29,344 bases of DNA from BRH-c25 sp964574195 (lineage in GTDB: Bacteria > Bacillota > Clostridia > Lutisporales > Lutisporaceae), in the NCBI GenBank assembly GCA_964574195.1, contig CAZNMO010000034.1:1-29344 (forward strand), given 5' to 3'. The notes under the pieces were generated by a model. That model did no database searches. It had not been told where the DNA came from and worked only from the letters and a program-made list of their open reading frames with translations. A program made the position numbers and the translations under genes. Positions within the stretch are counted from its first letter, which is position 1. The number at the start of each line of letters is the position of its first letter. Below, one piece after another: positions 23,475 to 29,344 of the stretch.

Positions 23475-23488
23475 TTGTATCGATACAA
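23475..23488. promoter_or_regulatory. Perfect palindrome, likely mocR operator
   Basis: TTGTATCGATACAA is a 14-bp perfect palindrome 18 bp upstream of the mocR start and just downstream of its candidate promoter. Autoregulation is usual for GntR/MocR proteins, so an operator is likely; which protein binds is inference. Confidence 0.55.
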
Positions 23489-23500
23489 TCATAGTATAAC

Positions 23501-23530
23501 ATAATAGAAAGAAATTAAATATCTCATCAA
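23501..23530 (-). promoter_or_regulatory. Candidate mocR promoter
   Basis: On the minus strand TTGATG (23525-23530, 4 of 6) and TATTAT (23501-23506, 5 of 6) with an 18-bp spacer. A second possible -10, TATACT, is at 23493-23498. The -35 overlaps the -35 of the divergent sigma-D-like promoter. Confidence 0.45.
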
Positions 23531-23554
23531 GTTTATGGCATTATTTTCCGATAT
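23527..23554 (+). promoter_or_regulatory. Sigma-D (sigma-28, motility) type promoter
   Basis: TCAAGTTT (23527-23534; consensus TAAAGTTT, 7 of 8) and TCCGATAT (23547-23554; consensus GCCGATAT, 7 of 8). The TCAA-to-TCCGATAT spacing is 16, within the Bacillus sigma-D range of 14-16. Transcription would start near 23561, giving a leader of about 65 bases before the calcium-loop protein gene. Confidence 0.6.
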
Positions 23555-23568
23555 ACATATAAAACCTG

Positions 23569-23600
23569 TATCAAAGCAACAAAGGATTGCCGCTTTGATA
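23569..23600 (+). repeat. Inverted repeat in the leader of the calcium-loop gene
   Basis: TATCAAAGC (23569-23577) and GCTTTGATA (23592-23600) form a perfect 9-bp stem around 14 bases. It lies between the sigma-D-like promoter and the ribosome binding site, so it could be an mRNA stem-loop or an operator. Confidence 0.5.
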
Positions 23601-23625
23601 GAAACAAACACATGGAGGTGGAAAT

Positions 23626-24675
23626 ATGAAAATCGCAAGCTCAAGCATCGCATTTCAAAGCACACATTCCAGTATTGAGCTGAACCAGAAACAAGAGAAC
23701 CTTCAGTTCTGGGTCGGTGCCGGCCCGGAGGGCGAAAGCAGTGACTCCTCAGGTGTAGCCGTGAGCATCTCTGTCAAAGGTCTGGAGCTTCAGAGATCCC
23801 TGAGCGGAACCAGTGCCCCGGATGAGGAAATGGATGGCGCTTTAAGCAGCGCAGACGAGCAGAAGCTCTTGTTGTTGGAAGCTCTCCTGGAATCACTGAC
23901 CGGTAAAAAGATTAAACTACACACACTAAGACAATTCAAGCACAATGGCAACCAATCTCCAGACGCCAATTTGAGTCAGCTCTATTCAAGCTCGAGTGCA
24001 AGAGCTGGCTGGGGCTTGTCCTACGACAGCATAACCACACGATATGAAAGTGAAAGAACTACCTTCAACTCATCGGGAACAGTCATAACCTCTGACGGCA
24101 AGGAAATAGGCATTGACCTTCAACTGAGCATGAGCAGGGAATTCATGTCCCGTGAGGAGATACACCTCAGGGCTGGTGACGCTGTAAGAAAAGATCCTCT
24201 AGTTGTCAATTTCAATGCGCCCTCAGCCTTACTTACAAGTACCAAATTCAGCTTTGATATCGATTGTGACGGAAGAACCGATCAGATATCAAGCCTGGCC
24301 TCGGGGAGTGGTTTTCTGAGTCTGGATTTGAATTCGGACGGAAGGATAAACGACGGAAGTGAGCTATTCGGCCCGCAAAGCGGCAACGGCTTCGCCGACC
24401 TGTCCGCATATGACGGAGACAAGAATGGTTGGATAGACGAAAACGACGACATTTTTGACAAGCTTCGGATATGGACAAAGGATGAGTCGGGAAAGGATGT
24501 GCTTTTCGCACTTGGAGAGAAGGGTATCGGTGCAATTTATCTGGGTAGCGCAAGCACCACTTTCAGCCTAAGAGGCCAGGGCAACGTAGAAAATGGCATT
24601 ATACAGAAAACCGGCATTTTTCTGAATGAAAACGGAACCGCCGGTACAATTCAACATGTAGACCTGGTAGTGTGA
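23626..24675 (+). CDS. EF-hand-like calcium-loop protein
   Basis: A 349-residue protein without signal peptide or membrane helix. The N-terminus (MKIASSSIAFQSTHSSIEL) is followed by a Ser-rich region. The C-terminal half holds three Asp-rich loops like EF-hand or dockerin calcium sites: DIDCDGRTD at 211-219, DLNSDGRINDGSE at 234-246 and DGDKNGWIDENDD at 263-275. The stretch GSELFGPQSGNGFADLSAYD is typical of a widespread family annotated as hemolysin-type or VCBS-like, with no proven function. A likely sigma-D promoter lies upstream, which suggests expression with the flagellar regulon. The start has a GGAGGTGG site. Export, if any, would need a leaderless route. It ends at a strong terminator. 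Confidence 0.7.
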   Translation: MKIASSSIAFQSTHSSIELNQKQENLQFWVGAGPEGESSDSSGVAVSISVKGLELQRSLSGTSAPDEEMDGALSSADEQKLLLLEALLESLTGKKIKLHTLRQFKHNGNQSPDANLSQLYSSSSARAGWGLSYDSITTRYESERTTFNSSGTVITSDGKEIGIDLQLSMSREFMSREEIHLRAGDAVRKDPLVVNFNAPSALLTSTKFSFDIDCDGRTDQISSLASGSGFLSLDLNSDGRINDGSELFGPQSGNGFADLSAYDGDKNGWIDENDDIFDKLRIWTKDESGKDVLFALGEKGIGAIYLGSASTTFSLRGQGNVENGIIQKTGIFLNENGTAGTIQHVDLVV

Positions 24676-24686
24676 TACAAGTTAAT

Positions 24687-24722
24687 AAGGTAGGAAGCCT
24701 GCTTCCTACCTTTCTCTTTTTT
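24687..24722 (+). terminator. Rho-independent terminator of the calcium-loop gene
   Basis: A 12-bp stem AAGGTAGGAAGC/GCTTCCTACCTT with almost no loop (about four bases when the last pairs open) is followed by TCTCTTTTTTCC. The 3' arm also encodes the stop codon and last residues of the convergent lipoprotein gene. Confidence 0.85.
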
Positions 24723-25674
24723 CCACCCTTTGAATTTTAGTGCCATCCATTTTCATTTTATAAAGCCTGTCAGTCTCTGAATCTACTATGAAATACAGCC
24801 AGCCCTCAGCAACATTTATAAGGCTGGAGCTCTCATAATTCAATATGCTGTTCCCAGAGCCATCCTTTTTTATCCTGAATATACGCTTGCCATTGAAACC
24901 ATTACTGTAATAGATCCAATCACCTGAACCGTTGATATTGAGGGCTTCCTCTTCAGTAAGCTTCTTGTTATCCGTTCCATCGGTGCTGATTTTATAAAGC
25001 TTTCTGCCATTGCTTTCATTACTATAGTAAATCCAGTCGCCCTCGATATATATACAGGATGCGGAATCCTCAGACACCCGTATACTGGTCTTGCCGTTTA
25101 TATCTGTTTTGTATATCCTCTTCCTGTCATTTCCATTGACATAGTATATCCAATCCCCGTTTACACTCAGGTATGATGAAAAGCCTTTGACAAGACAGGT
25201 CTTTTCACTTCCGTCTGTTTTCATCCTGTATATGTACCTGTTGTCGGAAGCATTGCTGTAATATATGAAATCCCCGGTGACATTGATAAAGGAAGCAGAA
25301 TCCTCCGTCAGCCTTGTCCGCCGGCTGCCGTCCTTGCTTATCCTGTATATGCTTCCTTTCTCATCCGGTCCTATATTGCTGTAATATACCCAGTCCCCTA
25401 AAACATTTAAGAACATTGACCTGTCACTGTTTACCTTGGTCTTGTCCGAGCCATTGAGCTTCATCTTGTATATGTTTACATTATCATTGCCGTTGCAATA
25501 ATATACCCAACCATCATTATATGCGACAATACCACCGTTGGAAATATTCCCCGCGGTATTACCCATAGTTGTAACAACGTCTCCTCCATCAGTTCCTGGA
25601 TCCAACAGGCTGCAGCCGGACAGCACCCAAATCAACAGCAGTGCCATTATTATTATAATATTAAGCTTTCTCAT
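24706..25674 (-). CDS. Lipoprotein with seven DUF5050-like propeller repeats
   Basis: A 322-residue predicted lipoprotein: hydrophobic helix then lipobox LSGC. After a short Gly/Thr-rich linker come seven repeats of about 40 residues, each built on GDWIYYSN, then IYRI or IYKM, then DGS or DGT, then a polar turn. Seven such repeats fit one seven-bladed beta-propeller of the DUF5050/TolB-like kind on the outer surface. No catalytic motif is visible, so ligand or protein binding is most likely. I use ATG 25672-25674, which has AAGGAG 8 bases upstream; an in-frame GTG at 25714-25716 would put 14 extra charged residues before the signal helix. The stop lies inside the terminator stem of the convergent gene. 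Confidence 0.8.
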   Translation of the reverse strand: MRKLNIIIIMALLLIWVLSGCSLLDPGTDGGDVVTTMGNTAGNISNGGIVAYNDGWVYYCNGNDNVNIYKMKLNGSDKTKVNSDRSMFLNVLGDWVYYSNIGPDEKGSIYRISKDGSRRTRLTEDSASFINVTGDFIYYSNASDNRYIYRMKTDGSEKTCLVKGFSSYLSVNGDWIYYVNGNDRKRIYKTDINGKTSIRVSEDSASCIYIEGDWIYYSNESNGRKLYKISTDGTDNKKLTEEEALNINGSGDWIYYSNGFNGKRIFRIKKDGSGNSILNYESSSLINVAEGWLYFIVDSETDRLYKMKMDGTKIQRVEKRER

Positions 25675-25796
25675 GTTATTTCTCCTTATTGCATGCTTTC
25701 TATTTATATTCAACACAGCCGGCTTAATTCCTTCACCGATCTGAGCATAAACACCTTACATTTATTCTTTCGGCAACCAGAAGCTAAAGGTTAATA

Positions 25797-25826
25797 TTGT
25801 ACTACAGCATTATTAACAGTTATAAT
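25797..25826 (+). promoter_or_regulatory. Candidate promoter of the ThiF-like gene
   Basis: TATAAT (25821-25826, perfect) with a poor -35 TTGTAC (25797-25802, 3 of 6) at 18 bp, in the divergent spacer between the lipoprotein and the ThiF-like gene. Confidence 0.4.
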
Positions 25827-25866
25827 TAAGTAAACCACTTTTATTATTAAGCCAAGGAGGAAAAAC

Positions 25867-26544
25867 ATGCAGCGTTATGCGAGAAATATGAAGACTCTCA
25901 GTCTCGAGGAAAACAACAGCTTAAAGCATTTCAAGGTTTGTGTCGTAGGCTGCGGGGGTTTGGGTGGATATATAATCGAGGAGCTTGGCCGTATTGGCAT
26001 TGGCAGCATCACTGCCGTAGACGGTGATGTATTCGAGGAATCCAATCTTAACCGTCAGCTCTTATCCTCCGTGGATAACCTTGGAAACAGCAAGGCAGAA
26101 GCTGCCGAATTCAGGATGCGGAAGGTGAACCCGATGATAAAGGTCACTGCCGTATGCAAAAGACTGGATATGAAAAATGGACCTGATATCCTTGCCGGAC
26201 ACGATATAGTGCTTGATGCGCTGGACAATATTGAAAGCCGGCTGACTTTGGAAAAGCTTGCAGAGCAAGCCCAAATACCATTGGTCCATGGAGCCATTGC
26301 CGGATGGTTTGGCCAAGTGACCACTATTCTTCCGGGAGACAGGACGCTTAGCCTTCTTTACCCTGCAGATGAAAGCCGTGGTATTGAGAAGGAGCTTGGA
26401 AACCCATCCTTCACACCAGCTTTGGTGGCATCGATACAGGTAGCTGAAGCAGTAAAGCTGCTGATAAGGCGAGGAGAAACACTAAGACGTAAATTACTGA
26501 TAATAAACCTGCTTGAACAGGAGTACGAGGTCATAGATCTGTAG
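25867..26544 (+). CDS. ThiF/MoeB/HesA-type E1-like adenylyltransferase
   Basis: A 225-residue Rossmann protein of the E1 superfamily. The ATP loop GCGGLGGYI lies near residues 29-37, followed by DGDVFEESNLNRQL with the conserved Asp and Arg, and the DALDNIESR loop. Such proteins adenylate the C-terminal Gly of ubiquitin-like sulfur carriers (ThiS, MoaD) or act in related reactions. The zinc-binding CxxC pairs of full-length MoeB/ThiF are absent, and no carrier protein or thiamine/molybdopterin gene is nearby, so the partner is unknown. Length fits the short ThiF form. The start has an AAGGAGG site. The same strand continues to the uppS-like gene after 108 bp. Confidence 0.82.
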   Translation: MQRYARNMKTLSLEENNSLKHFKVCVVGCGGLGGYIIEELGRIGIGSITAVDGDVFEESNLNRQLLSSVDNLGNSKAEAAEFRMRKVNPMIKVTAVCKRLDMKNGPDILAGHDIVLDALDNIESRLTLEKLAEQAQIPLVHGAIAGWFGQVTTILPGDRTLSLLYPADESRGIEKELGNPSFTPALVASIQVAEAVKLLIRRGETLRRKLLIINLLEQEYEVIDL

Positions 26545-26652
26545 TCTCTATTTGCGTCAAATACCCCATTAGGCTAAATTCCATGATAACGGGCAATAAT
26601 ATAGCATACAGGTTATGGAAAATGCCTGTAACTATTAATGTGGGGTGATTCT

Positions 26653-27318
26653 ATGAACGTTCCCTCCTTTAAAAGACTACCAAGACATATTGGGATTATT
26701 CCTGATGGCAACAGAAGATGGGCGGTCATGAAGGGATTTGAAAAACAGGATGGATACAATCACGGCATCAAGCCTGGTTTTGAACTATATAAGCTGTTTG
26801 TTGAGCTTGGCATAGAGGAGATGACTCTCTACGGCTTTACCCAGGATAATACCCGACGGCCGTCCGTACAAACAAAGGCGTTCAGTAAGGCCTGTGTAGA
26901 TGCGGTAATGGAGCTGGCCGGAAGGGATGCAGAGCTGCTGGTCATTGGAAATACCGAGTCACCTATGTTTCCAAAGGAGCTGCTGCCCTTTACCAGCAGG
27001 GTAAAATTCGGCCGCGGCTTGATAAAGGTTAACTTCCTGGTCAATTATGGCTGGAATTGGGATTTGAATCATGCACTTTCAGCAATAAATAACAGCTCCG
27101 GTCTGAACTTGGCAGAGCACATTGCCTCTGCAGATATTTCCAGGGTGGACCTGCTTATCAGATGGGGCGGCAGGCGCAGACTAAGCGGTTTTCTACCGTT
27201 GCAATCAGTATATTCGGATTTCTACATATTAGATGAGCTGTGGCCGGATTTTGAACCGGGACAGCTTTATAAAGCCCTTCAATGGTATCAGGATCAGGAT
27301 GTAACCTTGGGAGGGTAA
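26653..27318 (+). CDS. Divergent cis-prenyltransferase (undecaprenyl diphosphate synthase family)
   Basis: A 221-residue protein of the UppS family, shorter than the usual 240-255. It keeps HIGIIPDGNRRWA with the catalytic Asp, MTLYGFTQDNTRRP, and DLLIRWGGRRRLSGF with the pyrophosphate-binding Arg residues, and ends LWPDF. Differences from canonical UppS: the GHRAG-type block is GYNHGIKPG, the FSxENW block is FTQDNT, and the metal-binding Glu before the C-terminus is Asp (VYSDFYILDELW). It should condense isopentenyl diphosphate onto an allylic primer, but product length is unknown; it may be a second, specialised enzyme. I choose ATG 26653 because GGGGTG is 5 bases upstream, whereas the ATG at 26638 has no site. 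cca follows after 18 bp, probably in one transcript. Confidence 0.8.
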   Translation: MNVPSFKRLPRHIGIIPDGNRRWAVMKGFEKQDGYNHGIKPGFELYKLFVELGIEEMTLYGFTQDNTRRPSVQTKAFSKACVDAVMELAGRDAELLVIGNTESPMFPKELLPFTSRVKFGRGLIKVNFLVNYGWNWDLNHALSAINNSSGLNLAEHIASADISRVDLLIRWGGRRRLSGFLPLQSVYSDFYILDELWPDFEPGQLYKALQWYQDQDVTLGG

Positions 27319-27336
27319 CAGCAGGGGGGCATAAAC

Positions 27337-28674
27337 ATGAATAAAAAGTTGGACATAAAGGTTCCGGACAACGTTCTTCATATACTTGATGTCCTCAGGG
27401 AAAATGGGCATCAAGCATATGTCGTCGGAGGCTGTATCAGGGACTGCATAATCGGTGTCAAACCTGGCGATTGGGATATTGCCACAGCTGCTTTGCCACA
27501 AGCGGTAAAACAGTTGTTTCCAAAAACTATTGATACTGGCATAAAGCACGGAACAGTAACTGTAGTACTGGGAGGTATCGGTTATGAGGTTACTACCTAT
27601 CGCATCGACGGTGAATACCATGATTTCAGGAAGCCTGAGTCTGTGAGCTTCACCACCTCCATAACAGAGGATCTGTCCAGAAGAGATTTTACTGTCAATG
27701 CCATGGCTTATGGCCCTACTGAGGGACTGATCGACCCCTTCGGCGGTTTGGAGGACATCGGTTCGGGAACTATCAGGGCAGTCGGAGAGCCCGATAAAAG
27801 ATTCAACGAGGATGCCCTGCGCATGCTCCGTGCTGTCCGCTTTGCAGCACAGCTTGGCTTTGGGATAGAAGCAGTCACCCTGGCTTCCATTGTGAGAAAC
27901 CATAAACTGATAGAAAATATAAGTGCAGAGAGAATAAGGGACGAACTGACTAAAATCCTTATGTCAGATAGCCCCTCAAGCTTTTCACTATTATGGGATA
28001 CCGGACTTATCCGCTATACCCTTCCGGAGTTTGAGCCTTGCTTCCGCACCGAGCAGCATAACCCCTACCATGCGTACAATGTTGCAGAGCACACTCTCCG
28101 TTCGGTGGAAAACATTGCAAAAGACAAGGCCTTAAGGTGGACTATGCTGTTTCACGATATGGGAAAACCCGGTACCAGGACCACCGACGAAAAGGGTATA
28201 GACCACTTTTACAATCATCAGCAGCTGAGCGTCAAGCTGGCCAAAACAGCAATGCTGAGGCTCCGGTTCGACAACAGATCTATGGAAAGGATACTGCTGC
28301 TTGTTAAATGCCATGATATGCATTTGAAAGCTGAGCCGCGGTCCGTGAGAAAAGCAATGTCCAAGGTAGGCAGTGCCTTTGAAGACCTGTTGAAGGTCAT
28401 GGAAGCAGATAAAAAGGCACAGAATCCTATACTTCTTGATGAGAGAAACAAGAGATTCCATGAGCTGTGGGAGATATACAGGAAGATACGTGAGGAAGGC
28501 CAATGCACAAGCCTCAGGGATCTGGCTATTGGCGGAAAAGATCTGCTGGCCATGGGCATGCAGCCCGGTAAGGAAATAAAAGAGCTTCTCAATCAACTTT
28601 TGGAAAAGGTGATCGAAAAGCCCGAATTGAACAATAAAGATACTCTTTTAAAGCTACTTTGCCAAAAGCACTGA
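27337..28674 (+). CDS. cca: CCA-adding tRNA nucleotidyltransferase with HD domain
   Basis: A 445-residue class II enzyme that adds or repairs the 3' CCA of tRNA. The nucleotidyltransferase head has YVVGGCIRDCIIG and GDWDIATAA with the metal-binding Asp pair. DLSRRDFTVNAMAY and DPFGGLEDI, then DALRMLRAVRFAAQLGF, follow in the neck. A C-terminal HD domain (HTLRSVENI, LFHDMGKP, FYNHQQLS) is present. Length and order are typical of Firmicutes. The start has an AGGGGGG site 7 bases upstream and the gene follows the uppS-like gene by 18 bp. Its 3' end overlaps the convergent Yip1 gene by 21 bp. Whether this enzyme adds the full CCA or only part cannot be decided here. Confidence 0.93.
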   Translation: MNKKLDIKVPDNVLHILDVLRENGHQAYVVGGCIRDCIIGVKPGDWDIATAALPQAVKQLFPKTIDTGIKHGTVTVVLGGIGYEVTTYRIDGEYHDFRKPESVSFTTSITEDLSRRDFTVNAMAYGPTEGLIDPFGGLEDIGSGTIRAVGEPDKRFNEDALRMLRAVRFAAQLGFGIEAVTLASIVRNHKLIENISAERIRDELTKILMSDSPSSFSLLWDTGLIRYTLPEFEPCFRTEQHNPYHAYNVAEHTLRSVENIAKDKALRWTMLFHDMGKPGTRTTDEKGIDHFYNHQQLSVKLAKTAMLRLRFDNRSMERILLLVKCHDMHLKAEPRSVRKAMSKVGSAFEDLLKVMEADKKAQNPILLDERNKRFHELWEIYRKIREEGQCTSLRDLAIGGKDLLAMGMQPGKEIKELLNQLLEKVIEKPELNNKDTLLKLLCQKH

Positions 28675-29265
28675 GCCCATTGATATCATCAGCGAAACCA
28701 ACCACATGCTGACAACTATCAATGTGCTCTTTTTTTCCGGTATTCCCGAAACGGCAGATATTCCGAATACCATCAGTATCGACTGCCAGATGGTAAAGGG
28801 GTCAAGATTGTTGTATAAGGCATCCAGATAGGTAGGCTTGAAATTTATATACATCAGGTTTCCTGTTATATACATGAATGCAAGCTTTGCTAAAAGACCT
28901 ACGGCAGTGGCCATGTATGCCAATGTATATACCGACAGCACCTGCTTGTATTTTATTTTTCCCTTCAAAACTCTGATAAAGGCCATATATACAAGAGAAA
29001 GCAGAAGTATTATAGCTATCATTGACACAGCAGCTACTGCAGCCGCAACGGCATTCATCATGGGAGAATTCATAAAGCCGATAGATGCCCTGACAGCTTC
29101 AGCCTGTTCCGGAGACATTGATGCTGCCTGCTCCTCCATCAATTCGGCAAAAAGGTCTTTGCCAAGTATTTTCGTAGCATAGGTGAATAAAGCCGTTGTC
29201 AGAGATACTACCAGCAGCTTCAACGCCCATGTAGGCTTCTCAACATAATCCCTGAAAAGCTCCAC
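28654..29265 (-). CDS. Yip1-family membrane protein, N-terminus unresolved
   Basis: At least 203 residues with about five membrane segments, for example LLVVSLTTALFTYATKIL, MIAIILLLSLVYMAFIRVL and LIVVSMWLVSLMISMGSVLL. The order (RPVELFRDYVEKPTW, then helices) fits the bacterial Yip1/YIP1 family; function unknown. The only standard start is GTG 29265, with no ribosome binding site. The frame stays open upstream for another 23 codons to a TAA at 29335-29337, and those codons read LLQKLLLFFIRPVELF, which looks like real family sequence. So the true start is either a rare codon or lies beyond a frameshift near the window edge. It converges on and overlaps cca. Confidence 0.6.
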   Translation of the reverse strand: MELFRDYVEKPTWALKLLVVSLTTALFTYATKILGKDLFAELMEEQAASMSPEQAEAVRASIGFMNSPMMNAVAAAVAAVSMIAIILLLSLVYMAFIRVLKGKIKYKQVLSVYTLAYMATAVGLLAKLAFMYITGNLMYINFKPTYLDALYNNLDPFTIWQSILMVFGISAVSGIPEKKSTLIVVSMWLVSLMISMGSVLLAK

Positions 29266-29344
29266 GGGTCTGATAAAAAACAGTAACAGTTTTTGTAATA
29301 ATGGTTTCTTTTCCCCTAGCGTGGCCAGTTCTGTTTATATTGTT

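Noticed and set aside
23569..23600. The inverted repeat as a terminator
   Set aside because: No T-run on either side and it lies upstream of a gene.
24706..25600. A DNA-level tandem repeat or CRISPR-like array
   Set aside because: The periodicity of about 120 bases is in the protein repeats; the DNA copies have diverged and there are no spacers.
25767..25774. A second sigma-D-like -10 (GCCGAAAG, minus strand) upstream of the propeller lipoprotein
   Set aside because: The -35 part is poor and the distance to the start is long; not convincing.
26545..26652. A promoter for the uppS-like gene (TTGCGT with TAAATT)
   Set aside because: Matches are only 3 of 6 and 4 of 6; read-through from the ThiF-like gene is as likely.

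Overview
The window looks like chromosome of an anaerobic, low-to-mid GC Gram-positive bacterium of the class Clostridia. The clues are strong AGGAGG-type ribosome binding sites, frequent ATA and AGG codons, a GlgC plus GlgD pair, oxygen-sensitive 2-hydroxyacyl-CoA dehydratase/activase proteins, a PerR-type regulator, a PrsW protease, a c-di-AMP (ydaO) riboswitch and a second UppS-like protein. I see no tRNA, rRNA, insertion sequence, prophage or CRISPR array. The genus cannot be fixed from what is visible.

Left part (1-15.5 kb). Two tandem HgdB-like (DUF2229-type) proteins run rightward; the first is cut by the window edge. Everything else up to 15.5 kb is on the minus strand and is dominated by glycogen metabolism. 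In transcription order: a DUF1232 membrane protein, a CapA-type lipoprotein, glgB, glgC, glgD and glgA, then an intrinsic terminator; then glgP, a GH13 alpha-glucan hydrolase, an orphan adenine DNA methyltransferase and a PrsW-type membrane protease. Together the glg genes make ADP-glucose, build and branch glycogen, and break it down again by phosphorolysis and hydrolysis. A pair of stem-loops separates glgC from glgD.

Middle part (15.6-20.6 kb). A clear sigma-A promoter and a c-di-AMP riboswitch precede a secreted LysM/peptidoglycan-binding protein. Next come a PerR-type regulator with a near-consensus promoter and AT-rich palindromes, a convergent spacer made almost entirely of four stem-loops, a membrane-anchored FMN-binding-like protein, an iron-sulfur dehydratase activase and a glutaminase.

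Right part (20.7-29.3 kb). This holds a tandem HD-GYP protein, a MocR-type GntR/aminotransferase regulator broken by a single-base frameshift, a calcium-loop protein behind a likely sigma-D (motility) promoter, a seven-repeat propeller lipoprotein, an orphan ThiF/MoeB-type E1 protein, a divergent cis-prenyltransferase with cca behind it, and a Yip1-type membrane protein whose N-terminus is unresolved. Several convergent gene pairs here overlap at their 3' ends.

The observations most worth checking are the riboswitch with an apparent translational mode of control, the unassigned C-terminal domain of the LysM protein, the four-hairpin spacer, the mocR frameshift with its overlapping divergent promoters, and the sigma-D-driven calcium-loop protein. 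I did not find a clearly new multi-gene system.
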